Source of the DNA: Zwartia panacis
GTDB taxonomy: Bacteria; Pseudomonadota; Gammaproteobacteria; Burkholderiales; Burkholderiaceae_B
Assembly: GCF_030410395.1 (NCBI RefSeq)
Contig: NZ_JAUHHF010000013.1
Coordinates: forward strand, 32,544 to 96,543
DNA: 64,000 bases
Direction of reading: 5' to 3'
Part shown: piece after piece, positions 49,942 through 58,605 of the stretch
How the letters are laid out: each line of letters begins with the position of its first letter
How positions within the stretch are numbered: the stretch's first letter is position 1
Notes under the pieces: generated by a model
What the model was told of the DNA's origin: nothing
Seen by the model: the letters and a program-made list of their open reading frames with translations, nothing else
The model's database searches: none
Program-made: the position numbers and the translations under genes

Positions 49942-50661
49942 ATGAGTCAAGATTTACTTTCACAGATCGCGCCTACGGGTAAGCTGCGGGCAGGTATCAA
50001 TCTACTTAATTTTTTGCTTGTAACAGGCAAGAGCGCTGACGGCATGCCAGAGGGTGTGGCTCCAGATATGGCACGTGCGATCGCTGAAAAACTGGGCGTT
50101 CCCCTTGAGCTTGTTCCTTATGCTACGCCAGGAGAGTTGGCGGATGCGGCGCTTGATGGCGCATGGGATATCGGATTGATTGGATCTGAGCCGGCTCGTG
50201 CTGAAAAAATTGATTTCACGGCAGCATATGTTGAAATCGAAGCGACCTATCTTGTGCCGGCTGGCTCTACCTTACGGCATGCGAGCGAGGTAGACCAGCC
50301 AGGTAACCGCATTGCGGTCGCCTCCAGAAGTGCGTATGACTTGTGGCTCGTCCGGAATATCAAGCACGCAACCTTGATGCATGCTGATGGATTCGAGGCC
50401 ACACTCGATTTGTTCCTCACTCAGAAACTGGAAGCCATGGCGAGTTTGAAACCCGGATTGCTCAACGATGTGGAAAAGGTTCCCGGCTCACGGATTTTGG
50501 AGGGGAAATTTACCGCAGTGCAGCAATCTGTCGGTGTGCCAAAAGGTCGGACGCTAGCCGCGCAGTGGTTACAAGAGTTTGTTCAACAGGCAAAGGCATC
50601 GGGATTTGTAGCTGAACTCATTGCAAAACACCATGTCAAAGGTCTGTCAGTCGCTCCTTGA
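49942..50661 (+). CDS. Signal-less family-3 binding-protein-like protein
   Basis: This 239-residue protein has the family-3 binding-protein fold. It shares with the product of 34844-35557 the opening IAPTGKLRAGIN and the layout VAPDMARAIAEKLGVPLELV, IGLIGSEPARAEKIDFTAAY and LEGKFTAVQQSVGVPKGRT. From ATG 49942 no signal peptide is seen, and no ABC transporter gene is adjacent. It could be a cytoplasmic ligand-binding protein. The two genes are clearly paralogous but not recent copies. Confidence 0.82.
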   Translation: MSQDLLSQIAPTGKLRAGINLLNFLLVTGKSADGMPEGVAPDMARAIAEKLGVPLELVPYATPGELADAALDGAWDIGLIGSEPARAEKIDFTAAYVEIEATYLVPAGSTLRHASEVDQPGNRIAVASRSAYDLWLVRNIKHATLMHADGFEATLDLFLTQKLEAMASLKPGLLNDVEKVPGSRILEGKFTAVQQSVGVPKGRTLAAQWLQEFVQQAKASGFVAELIAKHHVKGLSVAP

Positions 50662-50782
50662 CTCACAAACCGCATAATAATGCCCTAAGTCGTATGTTTA
50701 ATGGCCTATAACTAATTAAATAGAGACAGCAGCACGGAACTTGTATTTAATGAAGGCTAGCAGTTCATTGATGGAGAGCACT

Positions 50783-51109
50783 ATGAAACAGACTAAAGCA
50801 ATTGAACACGAAGCTTCTGCCCAGGAAAAATTACTCGAGGGTATGAAGGCTGCATTGGATGAAGCAGAAGGTTTTCTGCGTGATGCCGCCGCTGCGAGTG
50901 GCGAGCAGGCCCAGGAATTGCGCGCCAAGGCTGTTGAGTCCTTGCGTGCGACCCGCGAGGCACTGCATGACACCAAGCTTTCCGTTATCCGCGAAGGTAA
51001 ACGCGTGGCACGCGAAGCCGATGAATATGTGCATGACAATCCATGGCAAGCGGTCGCGGCTGCCGGTGTGATTGGATTGTTAGTCGGTCTACTTGTCAGC
51101 CGTCGCTAG
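50783..51109 (+). CDS. DUF883-family protein (ElaB/YqjD-like)
   Basis: This small inner-membrane-anchored protein has 108 residues. It is mostly a charged helical or coiled-coil segment (AQEKLLEGMKAALDEAEGFL) followed by HDNPWQAVAAAGVIGLLVGL and a basic end, the C-terminal anchor of YqjD/ElaB. In E. coli YqjD binds ribosomes at the membrane in stationary phase; whether this holds here is unknown. ATG 50783 follows TGGAGAG. It starts a three-gene operon of the yqjD-yqjE type. Confidence 0.9.
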   Translation: MKQTKAIEHEASAQEKLLEGMKAALDEAEGFLRDAAAASGEQAQELRAKAVESLRATREALHDTKLSVIREGKRVAREADEYVHDNPWQAVAAAGVIGLLVGLLVSRR

Positions 51110-51115
51110 ATCGCG

Positions 51116-51565
51116 ATGGGTGTTCGTGAAAATCTAAGCGTCGTGGCGAGTGATCTCGTCGCGATGCTTCGCACGCGCGTCGAACTTTTCAGTGCGGAGC
51201 TTGCTGAGCAAAAACATCGTCTATTTACGCTCGCCGGACTTCTATTCGCCGCCGGGCTTTTTTTGCTTCTCGCAGTCGTTGTTTTTTCTTTTTTGTTCAT
51301 CGCTTATTTTTGGTCAACCGATTATCGTTATTGGGCGATCGGCGGCCTGTCCCTGGCCTATGCAATCATTGGCTTTGGTTTGATCTGGACCGTGTGTCAG
51401 CGCCTGAAATCAGAGCCCACACCTTTTTCGGCGACACTCGAAGAACTCCACCGGGATATCGTGGTACTCAGCAGTCTGCACGACTCTTTTGCCCGCGGTT
51501 TGAGGGGGCCGGATTCAGGCAGTCAAGATGATGCGGGTCATCGAGATGGAGGACACCATGAGTGA
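51116..51565 (+). CDS. YqjE-type (phage-holin-like) membrane protein
   Basis: This 149-residue membrane protein has two hydrophobic helices (AGLLFAAGLFLLLAVVVFSF and the later YWAIGGLSLAYAIIGFGLIW). The basic helical N-terminus precedes them, and the C-terminus is polar. The family is called holin-like only by name, and there is no phage context. It starts 6 bases after the YqjD-like gene, as in other bacteria, and overlaps the next gene by 8 bases. Its role in the stress-related yqj operon is unknown. Confidence 0.85.
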   Translation: MGVRENLSVVASDLVAMLRTRVELFSAELAEQKHRLFTLAGLLFAAGLFLLLAVVVFSFLFIAYFWSTDYRYWAIGGLSLAYAIIGFGLIWTVCQRLKSEPTPFSATLEELHRDIVVLSSLHDSFARGLRGPDSGSQDDAGHRDGGHHE

Positions 51566-51914
51566 TCGGCGAGAAATCGTTCCTGCCAGGTTGGCACGTA
51601 TTGAGTTTTTGCGTGCACGCGCTGCCTATGAGCGTGAGGCGCTGACGTTTCATACCACTCAGCTCGGGAGCGAGCTGAGCCCTAGAAACTGGTTGAGTGG
51701 GCTGTTGCGTGCTGGACGCGCTTCCACTAAAAATGGCCATTCAAGCGTAGCGAGTGTACTTGGTCAGAGTTTTTCGCTCGCAGCTCAATATCCTTACATT
51801 ACCGCAACCGTTTCCTCATTACTCATTGGCAAACGTTGGCGCTGGCTCAAGTGGGCAGGTCTCGGTTTAGGTATTTGGCGTGCTTATTCCGAAACGACAA
51901 CACGCAAAGAGTGA
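51558..51914 (+). CDS. Small YqjK-like protein, third gene of the yqj-type operon
   Basis: This protein of 118 residues has no confidently recognised domain. It has a basic helical N-terminus (ARLARIEFLRARAAYEREAL) and a weakly hydrophobic C-terminal segment (SSLLIGKRWRWLKWAGLGLG). The position and charge pattern resemble YqjK. ATG 51558 has GGAGGA seven bases upstream and overlaps the YqjE stop by 8 bases. Confidence 0.75.
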   Translation: MSDRREIVPARLARIEFLRARAAYEREALTFHTTQLGSELSPRNWLSGLLRAGRASTKNGHSSVASVLGQSFSLAAQYPYITATVSSLLIGKRWRWLKWAGLGLGIWRAYSETTTRKE

Positions 51915-51926
51915 GTTAAAAATACT

Positions 51927-52352
51927 CTAGAGAACTTCGCAATGTTTTTCTGATTGCCTCAATTGCGACTCGATGCGCCCATTCAGTGTGCCAAACAGCA
52001 CATCCAAAATTCCGCCATTTGATGTAGGACCCAGGACGATCTGGGGGCAATAGTAATCTTTTGCAAACTTGACTATTTCCGTGACTTTGTCGCCTGTTCT
52101 GATGTGCAAGTTGTACGGTACGTTAGCCGCGTCGAGAGCACGCTGTATAGGGGCGAGTGACTTTGCGGCATCTTCGTCTCGAAACATGGTCAGATCTTTT
52201 TTTGAAAAGAAGAGATTGACCAAGTTCGTATAACGCGGTTGAACACTCAACAAGTGCACCCGGATGTGCTCCCGCAGGTGAATTTTTTGCAGATAGTTCG
52301 CGAGCCAAGCAACATCATGCCCCCGCTGAACGGGAACCAAAATATTGGCCAT
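51927..52352 (-). CDS. Universal stress protein family
   Basis: This is a UspA-fold protein of 141 residues. It starts ANILVPVQRGHDVAWLANYL and ends with the nucleotide-binding-like segment VLGPTSNGGILDVLFGTLNG, a variant of the USP GxxG-x9-G motif. It follows terC by 10 bases in the same direction and is convergent with the yqj operon, 12 bases apart. ATG 52352 gives the family's normal N-terminus. It may bind ATP; its role is unknown. Confidence 0.85.
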   Translation of the reverse strand: MANILVPVQRGHDVAWLANYLQKIHLREHIRVHLLSVQPRYTNLVNLFFSKKDLTMFRDEDAAKSLAPIQRALDAANVPYNLHIRTGDKVTEIVKFAKDYYCPQIVLGPTSNGGILDVLFGTLNGRIESQLRQSEKHCEVL

Positions 52353-52362
52353 CTTTGACGTC

Positions 52363-53052
52363 CTAGGCAACGCTGGGAGCGGGGTGTCTCGAGGCCAGCC
52401 ACTTTCCTGCAGCGATGACTAGCACGACGCACATTGCCGGAACAATGTAGTGCAAATAATTTGCATTCGCTTCAATCCAGCCAGAGACTGAGCTGTCACT
52501 GACTAGCATTTCGCCAGCCACCCAGCCTAATAGCCCTGCGCCGAGTGTGATGATGACAGGAAAGCGCTCCATCAACTTGAGGATCAGTTGGCTGCCAAAA
52601 ATAATCAGAGGAATGCTGATCCCTAAACCTACAACTAAAAGGACAACGTTATCTTTCGCGGCAGCAGCTACACCAAGCACGTTATCAAGACTCATGATGA
52701 AGTCGGCGACGATGATGGTCTTGATGGCGGCCGATAAATTTGAGTGCGCATCGGGACCATGGCTATCATCGTTTGAATCAAGCATGCTCGCACCAATCCA
52801 GAGAAGAGCAAGGCCGCCGACGAGTTTCAAGAAAGGCAAGCTCAGCAGCATGACGGCAAAGAAAGTCAGCACAATCCGCAGAACAATAGCGCCTACGCTA
52901 CCAAACAAGATAGCGCGCTGTTGCTGTTTGGGAGGTAGAGAGCGACAAGCCAGTGCGATCACAACAGCGTTGTCACCACTTAACATGATGTTGATGATGA
53001 TAATTTGAACCAGAGCAACCCAAAATTCACTGGTATAGAACATTTCTAGCAT
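52363..53052 (-). CDS. TerC-family integral membrane protein
   Basis: This 229-residue protein has about seven membrane helices of the TerC/YjbE type. The conserved acidic motifs are IMLSGDNAVVIALACRSLP in helix 1 and DFIMSLDNVLGVAAAA in the centre. Family members are linked to manganese export or tellurite resistance; the substrate here is not proven. ATG 53052 has GAGGAG five bases upstream. A 146-base leader with three TACAGAA half-sites separates it from the upstream histidine-kinase gene. No yybP-ykoY riboswitch pattern was recognised. Confidence 0.9.
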   Translation of the reverse strand: MLEMFYTSEFWVALVQIIIINIMLSGDNAVVIALACRSLPPKQQQRAILFGSVGAIVLRIVLTFFAVMLLSLPFLKLVGGLALLWIGASMLDSNDDSHGPDAHSNLSAAIKTIIVADFIMSLDNVLGVAAAAKDNVVLLVVGLGISIPLIIFGSQLILKLMERFPVIITLGAGLLGWVAGEMLVSDSSVSGWIEANANYLHYIVPAMCVVLVIAAGKWLASRHPAPSVA

Positions 53053-53123
53053 CGCAGCTCCTCTAATCTCGTCGGCATCGACTGTGCCTTGATCAATTGA
53101 GCGCAAGCGTAGCAAAGCAGGGT

Positions 53124-53174
53124 TACAGAAAGCTATTCTGTAGCTGACTGCTGGATATCTGAAACATTACAGAA
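53124..53174. promoter_or_regulatory. Three TACAGAA half-sites upstream of terC
   Basis: TACAGAA occurs at 53124-53130 and 53168-53174, and its inverse TTCTGTA at 53136-53142. The first and second form a palindrome with a 5-base spacer. They are candidate sites for the adjacent response regulator. Confidence 0.4.
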
Positions 53175-53198
53175 TGATTACTAAAAATAAAAAGGCGT

Positions 53199-54596
53199 TT
53201 ATTTTCCGTTAGTTGAAGCATCCGCGGGGAACACAATACTGAAGACATTTCCTTTGCCGTCGATGTGATCCGGTTGAATGGATATTGTGGCTTGATGGGC
53301 TACAGCGATTTCTTTTGCGATCGCAAGACCTAACCCGCTTCCGTCACCAATACCCAATAGGCGATGAAAGCGTTCAAAAATTAGTTTTTTCTCATCCTCC
53401 AGGATCATTCTCGCATCGTCACTGATCGTGACCGTTGGAAGAGGCGCTGCAAGAATTCGGATTGTGACCCGACCCTTTGGGGGACTGTAGCGTATGGCGT
53501 TATCAATCAAATTATCGAAGAGGTCTTGGAGACGGTTTAGATCGCCGTAAACATGAACAGGATGGGCGCAGGCTTCAAATCCCAAGTCGATATTGTTTTT
53601 AAGCGCTTGCGGTACCCAGCTTGTTGAGATATCAAGAACCAGATCATTCAAGTTTATTTTTTGCAGCTCAATCGGGCGTGTTTGTGTGATATCGTTTTCT
53701 GCCAGAACAAGTAGCTGTGAAACCAGGCGAGACATTCGTTCTACGGCGCGATTCAGCTGGAGAATGATACTTTCACGTTCGGAGGGGGATTTGCTGCGCG
53801 CCAAGAGTTCTACATAGGCATTCAGCGCAGAGACCGGTGTCTTGAGTTGATGCGCTGCGTCTGCGATAAATCTTGATTGTGAAACGAGTACATCATCCAG
53901 ACGCTGCAGCAGTGCGTTAATCGAGGTCACCAGCGGGATGACCTCCCCCGGGACCGTTGACTCGTCCAGCGGGCTTCGGTCGCGATGAGACCTGAGTGCA
54001 ATAGATCTTTGTAAGTTCTTGAGAGGTAGAAGCCCTTTGGTAACGCCAAGACGTACTAGTATACCGACTAGAATAATGAGGAGAATCTGCGGCAGTACGA
54101 CGATTGTAATGATGTCGCGTGCCATTTCCTTTCTCTTCACATAGGTTTCGGCAACGCGTAGGATAGATCCATCGGGCTCACGCTTCGGAAGTTGAACAAT
54201 TCGAACTTCATCTCCGTTCACGTGGGAATCGTAAATCTCGATGTTTCCCCGGACAACTAGGGGGGGGTGATTGGGTTTCGGAAGCGCTTGACCACTGATG
54301 ACTTCTCCCGATTTCGAGCTCAATTCAAAAAATATTTTGTCTTGAGGATCTTGAAGCAAAAGTCTCCGCGCAACTTCAGGAAGGTCGAGATAGATACCCG
54401 CATCATTCGTTCGCACTTGTAGACTGAGTTCATGTGCAATTTCTATAAGCGCTTTGTCATAGGCGTCGCGTGAAAAACGATCGGCTAAAACAAAGCCAAT
54501 CGCGCTATCAAGCGCGAGTAAAAGGAGAAGCGGATACAGTAACCACCGAAGTAGTTGTGTGCGAAGCAGCAGTCTTTTAGGGTGCGTGATCGACAA
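53199..54596 (-). CDS. Sensor histidine kinase, TctE-like (2CSK_N type)
   Basis: This membrane histidine kinase has 465 residues. A first helix (LLRWLLYPLLLLLALD) and a second near residue 155 (VVLPQILLIILVGILVRLGV) enclose a periplasmic domain resembling the TctE/2CSK_N sensor. The phospho-acceptor His is in DAAHQLKTPVSALNAYVE, the N box in LFDNLIDNAIRYSP and the G box in GDGSGLGLAIAKEIA. I prefer the TTG start at 54596 with GAGGG upstream; TTG 54644 is an alternative. It overlaps the response-regulator stop by about 20 bases. TctE homologues sense tricarboxylates, but that is not proven here. Confidence 0.88.
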   Translation of the reverse strand: MSITHPKRLLLRTQLLRWLLYPLLLLLALDSAIGFVLADRFSRDAYDKALIEIAHELSLQVRTNDAGIYLDLPEVARRLLLQDPQDKIFFELSSKSGEVISGQALPKPNHPPLVVRGNIEIYDSHVNGDEVRIVQLPKREPDGSILRVAETYVKRKEMARDIITIVVLPQILLIILVGILVRLGVTKGLLPLKNLQRSIALRSHRDRSPLDESTVPGEVIPLVTSINALLQRLDDVLVSQSRFIADAAHQLKTPVSALNAYVELLARSKSPSERESIILQLNRAVERMSRLVSQLLVLAENDITQTRPIELQKINLNDLVLDISTSWVPQALKNNIDLGFEACAHPVHVYGDLNRLQDLFDNLIDNAIRYSPPKGRVTIRILAAPLPTVTISDDARMILEDEKKLIFERFHRLLGIGDGSGLGLAIAKEIAVAHQATISIQPDHIDGKGNVFSIVFPADASTNGK

Positions 54597-55245
54597 GATA
54601 GCCCATCCCTCTGATGGTCTGGATATTGCAGTTTGAATGCTCAAGTTTTTTTCTCAGGCGATGGACGAGAACCTCGATGGCATTGCTAGCCATCCCTTCC
54701 TCCCATCCATACAACTGATCAATAATCTGTTGTTTCGTGACCACTCGACCCACGCGCATGAACAGTAACTCAACGAGCGCGAACTCGCGTGAGGTGAGAT
54801 CAATCGCTTGGTCTTGGCAATAAAGACGACGGCCAACCAAATCAATGCGCAGGTTGCCGTGAAAAATTTCGAGTCCGGCCGGAGAGTGCGCTCTTCTGAT
54901 GAGTGCGCGCACCCGAGCTTCCAATTCAAAGAGGTGAAAGGGTTTGCTTAGATAGTCATCCGCGCCCAAATCTAATCCGGTGACACGATCCTGGATGCTG
55001 TCGCGTACACTCAGCATGAGTACTGGCAGCTCGGAGCGCTTTTGACGGAGCCTTCGCAAGACCTCCAAACCGTCCAGAACGGGCAATCCGATATCAAGAA
55101 TCAAAAGATCGTATTCTGCTGACATCAAAGCATTTACTGCCGCACCACCATCTTTGGCGATCTCGACCAGATGGGCGTTTTGCGAAAGCGTCCGATAAAT
55201 AGCATCGGCCAGCATTTCGTCGTCTTCGGCCACTAAGATGCGCAA
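54577..55245 (-). CDS. OmpR/PhoB-family response regulator (TctD-like)
   Basis: This 222-residue regulator has an N-terminal receiver (MRILVAEDDEMLADAIY, phospho-acceptor Asp51 in LLILDIGLPVLDG, Lys in DDYLSKPFHLFE). The C-terminal winged helix follows (LTSREFALVELLFMRVGRVV, VLVHRLRKKLEHSNCNIQTI). The context and layout are close to TctD. It is coupled to the downstream kinase. The promoter must lie in the 56-base gap to pqqE. Direct repeats near terC may be its targets, which is inference. Confidence 0.9.
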   Translation of the reverse strand: MRILVAEDDEMLADAIYRTLSQNAHLVEIAKDGGAAVNALMSAEYDLLILDIGLPVLDGLEVLRRLRQKRSELPVLMLSVRDSIQDRVTGLDLGADDYLSKPFHLFELEARVRALIRRAHSPAGLEIFHGNLRIDLVGRRLYCQDQAIDLTSREFALVELLFMRVGRVVTKQQIIDQLYGWEEGMASNAIEVLVHRLRKKLEHSNCNIQTIRGMGYLVDHAP

Positions 55246-55301
55246 ATTGAATATCCTTAGATCTGGCTCATCAGGGGAGAGCTTGCTATGTACAAGTTAT
55301 T

Positions 55302-56429
55302 TTAGCCCGCGTAACGTTTCGAGTTTGCATCAGTCCTGAAGATCAGAGGAAACTCTTGCGCGACAGGTTCCAAATCCCTTTTTTCCGCTTCGCCGATTGC
55401 AAGCTTCACCACATGGTGATTGGGAGATTTGCTGCAGACTGGATCTGTAGCCGCGGGGTCGCCAGTCAATAAAAATGCCTGGCAACGGCAGCCACCGAAA
55501 TCTTTCTCTTTTTCTGAGCAGGAGCGACAGGGCTCCTGCATCCAGCTGTCACCACGGAAAAAATTGAAGGCTTGACTGTCATACCAAATTTCGCGGATCG
55601 AGTGGTCTTTGACATTTGGAATGTCGAGCCCGGGAAGCTCTCTTGCATTGTGACAAGGCAGCGCAGCGCCGTCGGGTGCGATATCCAGGAAAATCGATCC
55701 CCACCCATTCATGCAAGCCTTTGGACGCTCTTCAAAATAATCGGGCACCACGAACAACAGTTTGCACTGTTTGCCAATTTTTTCACGATAGGCGTTCACT
55801 GTGGCTTCAGCGGCAACGAGTTGTTCACGCGTGGGTAAAAGCTGCTGGCGATTTTTCATTGCCCAGCCGTAGTACTGTGTATTGGCGAGTTCCAGATACT
55901 CTGCTTCCAGAGCCAACGCCATGTCGATGATTTTGTCGACGTGGGGAATGTTGTGTCGATGCAAGACGACATTCATCACCATGGGATAGTCGTATTGCTT
56001 GATCAAACCGGCTACTTTCTTTTTCAATTCGAAAGTCTTTGTACTACTCAGAAAATCATTCATCTCCTGAGTCGAGTCTTGGAAGGATAGCTGGATGTGA
56101 TCGAGTCCCGCCTGTTTGAGCGAGGCAATCCTTTTTTCGTTGAGTCCGACACCGGAGGTGATGAGATTTGTATAGAAACCGAGTTTTCTGGCTTCGGCCA
56201 CGAGCTCGTCTAGGTCGTCACGCAGCAAAGGCTCGCCACCGGAAAAACCAAGTTGAGCCGCACCCAAAGCACGCGCCTCTCGCATGACGCGAATCCACTC
56301 CGCGGTGCTCAGCTCGTTTTTGATGTTTGCGTAGTTCACCGGGTTGTAACAAAACACGCAATGCAACGGGCAGCGATAGGTCAGTTCAGCGAGTAACCAG
56401 AAGGGTGGATTGATGGCAGGCTGAATCAT
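55302..56429 (-). CDS. pqqE: PqqA peptide cyclase PqqE (radical SAM)
   Basis: This radical-SAM/SPASM enzyme has 375 residues. It links the Glu and Tyr side chains of the PqqA peptide, the first step of PQQ synthesis, with PqqD as peptide chaperone. The radical-SAM motif is [16 protein letters not shown] and the SAM segment is [13 protein letters not shown]. The SPASM domain has [18 protein letters not shown] and [11 protein letters not shown]. The gene starts 17 bases after pqqD and ends the operon. An intact enzyme with all clusters is predicted. Confidence 0.96.
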   Translation of the reverse strand: MIQPAINPPFWLLAELTYRCPLHCVFCYNPVNYANIKNELSTAEWIRVMREARALGAAQLGFSGGEPLLRDDLDELVAEARKLGFYTNLITSGVGLNEKRIASLKQAGLDHIQLSFQDSTQEMNDFLSSTKTFELKKKVAGLIKQYDYPMVMNVVLHRHNIPHVDKIIDMALALEAEYLELANTQYYGWAMKNRQQLLPTREQLVAAEATVNAYREKIGKQCKLLFVVPDYFEERPKACMNGWGSIFLDIAPDGAALPCHNARELPGLDIPNVKDHSIREIWYDSQAFNFFRGDSWMQEPCRSCSEKEKDFGGCRCQAFLLTGDPAATDPVCSKSPNHHVVKLAIGEAEKRDLEPVAQEFPLIFRTDANSKRYAG

Positions 56430-56446
56430 ATGCGTTCGTCTAAATC

Positions 56447-56725
56447 CTATTGGATCCAGTTTTTTTCGAACGCCGCGCGTAGCATGCCCTCGACGGGATC
56501 TCGTAAATCTTTTTCGCCAAAGGCTTGTTCAAGTTCGGAGATGAGTTCGTCAAGAGTGTGCTCTCCGTCGCAGCGTTTCAGAATCTCGGCCGCACTCAGA
56601 TTGAGCTTGACCATGCCCTCTGGATATAAAAGAACATAGGCTTGCTGCGCCTCTTCCCATTGCAGGCGAAATAGCCGGTTGAGTCTTGGACGTTCTGGGA
56701 GTGACTCCGGAGTCTCATAGCTCAT
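56447..56725 (-). CDS. pqqD: PQQ biosynthesis peptide chaperone PqqD
   Basis: This is a 92-residue PqqD-domain protein that presents the PqqA peptide to PqqE. The fold's conserved parts are [40 protein letters not shown] and [13 protein letters not shown]. It overlaps the pqqC stop by 4 bases (ATGA). It is a separate gene, as in most proteobacteria, not fused to pqqC or pqqE. Confidence 0.95.
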   Translation of the reverse strand: MSYETPESLPERPRLNRLFRLQWEEAQQAYVLLYPEGMVKLNLSAAEILKRCDGEHTLDELISELEQAFGEKDLRDPVEGMLRAAFEKNWIQ

Positions 56726-57435
56726 TTTGGATAGGCTCTCTCAATTGCATCCAGCATCGACCAGAGAATGTCGAGTTTGAATTGCAAGATATCGAGCGCA
56801 CGCTCTTGTTGAGCCCGTGTGGTGAAGTGATTCAGTGTGACTTCTAGCCCGTGGTCGACATCTCTTTGCGCCAAGGGAATACGAGACCGAAAGTAATGCA
56901 GTCCATCAGCTTCGATCCATGGATAGTGAGTCGGCCATGTCGCGAGCCTGTCTTTGTGAATTTGTGGCGCGAACATTTCCGTCAGAGAAGAACAGATTGA
57001 TTCTTGCCAGGGCTGTTGGCGCGCGAAATTGACGTAGGCGTCACAGGCGAACTTGACCGCGGGTTCCACATGCTTCAAGGACCAAAGCATATCGCGCTCC
57101 AGTCCGACAGCGAGTCCGAGTCGTGTCCATGCTTCGAGTCCACCGCATTCGGTATCGGTTTTATATTCGCCAAAGCCATCGTGATCCAATATTCTCGAAA
57201 TCCATCTGCGCCGCGTTTCGCGATCCTGGCAGTTGGACATGATGGCAGCGTCTTTGATCGGGATAATCCACTGGTAATAAAAACGATTCAGCACCCAGCC
57301 CCGAATCTGTTCTTTAGAACATTCACCTGCGTTCATTTTCACATTGAACGGATGATGAATATGGTAGCTCTGGCCTTTTGCGCGAAGCTGGGCTTCGAAT
57401 TCTTCGCGACTCCAGGGGGCTTTGTTTGTGGTCAT
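56722..57435 (-). CDS. pqqC: Pyrroloquinoline-quinone synthase PqqC
   Basis: This oxygen-dependent enzyme of 237 residues performs the last, cofactor-free ring closure and oxidation of PQQ. The haem-oxygenase-like fold is shown by [59 protein letters not shown] and [20 protein letters not shown], which hold the His and Tyr active-site residues. It starts 10 bases after pqqB and overlaps pqqD by 4 bases. Confidence 0.96.
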   Translation of the reverse strand: MTTNKAPWSREEFEAQLRAKGQSYHIHHPFNVKMNAGECSKEQIRGWVLNRFYYQWIIPIKDAAIMSNCQDRETRRRWISRILDHDGFGEYKTDTECGGLEAWTRLGLAVGLERDMLWSLKHVEPAVKFACDAYVNFARQQPWQESICSSLTEMFAPQIHKDRLATWPTHYPWIEADGLHYFRSRIPLAQRDVDHGLEVTLNHFTTRAQQERALDILQFKLDILWSMLDAIERAYPK

Positions 57436-57445
57436 AGTCGAATCT

Positions 57446-58360
57446 CTATGTTTCTATCAGCATGCCATCGTAGGCGACTTCGATGCCAAGAGCTTTGAGC
57501 TGCATGGCTTGCGTCGAGTCTTCGCGCAGGATAGGGTTGGTATTGTTGATATGAATCAGAATGCGTCGTTTGTTTGAATAAGGCGCTAACGCCTCGATCA
57601 TACCCCCGGCGCCTGTTTGAGCGAGGTGCCCCATATCGATTGCGCGCTTTGAGGACAAGCCGGAACTGATCATTTCATCATCCGTCCAAAACGTCCCATC
57701 GACGAGCAGGACGTCAGCCTCTTTCATCGCCTGTTCGACTTGAGGTTCAATCATGCCAAGACCGGGGGCATAAAAAACTTTTTGACCGCTTGCGAGATCA
57801 GTGATCAGCAAGCCAATGTTGTCGCCTGGATGCGGGTCGTGGCGATGGGGAGAATAAGGAGGCGCTTTGCTTGAAAGCGTAATCGGTTTGAAAGCGATGC
57901 CCTCGATCTGCGGGATGCTGAAGCTTTCTTGATCGGGACGAATGAGGCGCTGATCCACAGTGCAGTAATGTGCCAGTGTCTTGACCAGCGGCAGTCCGGT
58001 TGTCAGATCGTCAAAAACTTGTCGCGTCGCATAAATAGGTAAGGGCGAGTTTCTTTCCCGCAGCATCATGAGCCCGGTCACATGATCAACCTGTGCGTCC
58101 ATCAAGACAACAGCAGCGATTCCGCTGTCGCGTATCTGTCTGGCAGGTTGCAGGGCTGGTGTGTTTTTGATCTGGGTCAGAATATCCGGGGATGCATTGA
58201 TGAGCGCCCAATCCTGAGAGCCATTACCAACGATGATCGAAGACTGAGTTCGCGCCTGTGCTTTGATACTACCTTGGCGCACGCCCGAGCAGTTCAGGCA
58301 GTTGCAATTCCATTGAGGAAATCCTCCGCCGGCAGCGGAGCCTAACACGCGTATTTGCAT
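57446..58360 (-). CDS. pqqB: PQQ biosynthesis protein PqqB
   Basis: This metallo-beta-lactamase-fold protein of about 304 residues is a hydroxylase or carrier in PQQ synthesis. The N-terminus [20 protein letters not shown] is nearly invariant in the family and includes Cys zinc ligands. [18 protein letters not shown] and [17 protein letters not shown] carry metal-site residues. ATG 58360 is likely, with a GTG at 58363 as alternative. It is separated from pqqA by a 53-base gap containing an 8-bp hairpin. Confidence 0.95.
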   Translation of the reverse strand: MQIRVLGSAAGGGFPQWNCNCLNCSGVRQGSIKAQARTQSSIIVGNGSQDWALINASPDILTQIKNTPALQPARQIRDSGIAAVVLMDAQVDHVTGLMMLRERNSPLPIYATRQVFDDLTTGLPLVKTLAHYCTVDQRLIRPDQESFSIPQIEGIAFKPITLSSKAPPYSPHRHDPHPGDNIGLLITDLASGQKVFYAPGLGMIEPQVEQAMKEADVLLVDGTFWTDDEMISSGLSSKRAIDMGHLAQTGAGGMIEALAPYSNKRRILIHINNTNPILREDSTQAMQLKALGIEVAYDGMLIET

Positions 58361-58376
58361 CACAACTCAAAAGAAG

Positions 58377-58404
58377 AAAGGCCGGGACTTTCGTCGCGGC
58401 CTTT
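58377..58404 (-). other. Hairpin between pqqA and pqqB
   Basis: AAAGGCCG (58377-58384) and CGGCCTTT (58397-58404) form an 8-bp perfect stem with a 12-base loop, followed on the minus strand by a weak T-rich stretch (CTTCTTTT). It resembles the partial terminators that leave pqqA transcripts in excess in other organisms. Confidence 0.6.
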
Positions 58405-58413
58405 TAAAAACGA

Positions 58414-58488
58414 TTAGCGATTGGCGATGTACATTGTGATTTCAAAACCAAAACGCAGATCGATTGCTGATGGTGTTTCCCATTTCAT
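58414..58488 (-). CDS. pqqA: PQQ precursor peptide PqqA (24 residues)
   Basis: This is the ribosomally made peptide whose Glu and Tyr are cross-linked to form PQQ. It begins MKWETPSAIDLRFGFEITMY and ends IANR. The two essential residues are Glu16 and Tyr20, in the canonical E-x-x-x-Y spacing. ATG 58488 has GGAG six bases upstream. The gene is 24 codons plus stop and is the first of the pqqABCDE operon; such short genes are easily missed by automatic callers. Confidence 0.95.
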   Translation of the reverse strand: MKWETPSAIDLRFGFEITMYIANR

Positions 58489-58528
58489 AGCGGTCTCCAG
58501 AAGTACGGTTAATGGACGGTCTCGCAAC

Positions 58529-58557
58529 GCCAATGTTTGGCATTACGCATGAGTATA
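58529..58557 (-). promoter_or_regulatory. Possible pqqA promoter -10 with adjacent palindrome
   Basis: On the minus strand TATACT (58557-58552, 5 of 6 to the -10) has a poor -35 17 bases upstream. Just downstream lies the palindrome GCCAA-TGT-TTGGC (58529-58541), near the expected transcription start. Confidence 0.35.
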
Positions 58558-58605
58558 TAGAATCAACGCAATTTCATCTATTAACTTTTTTAAAATGTTA
58601 ACCAC

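Noticed and set aside
51116..51565. Prophage remnant because of the holin-like name
   Set aside because: The gene is the YqjE member of a conserved yqjD-yqjE stress operon; no lysis, integrase or structural phage genes are near.
53053..53198. A yybP-ykoY (manganese) riboswitch in the terC leader
   Set aside because: This class is common before terC-like genes, so I looked for it, but the conserved loop sequences are not visible; only TACAGAA repeats are seen.
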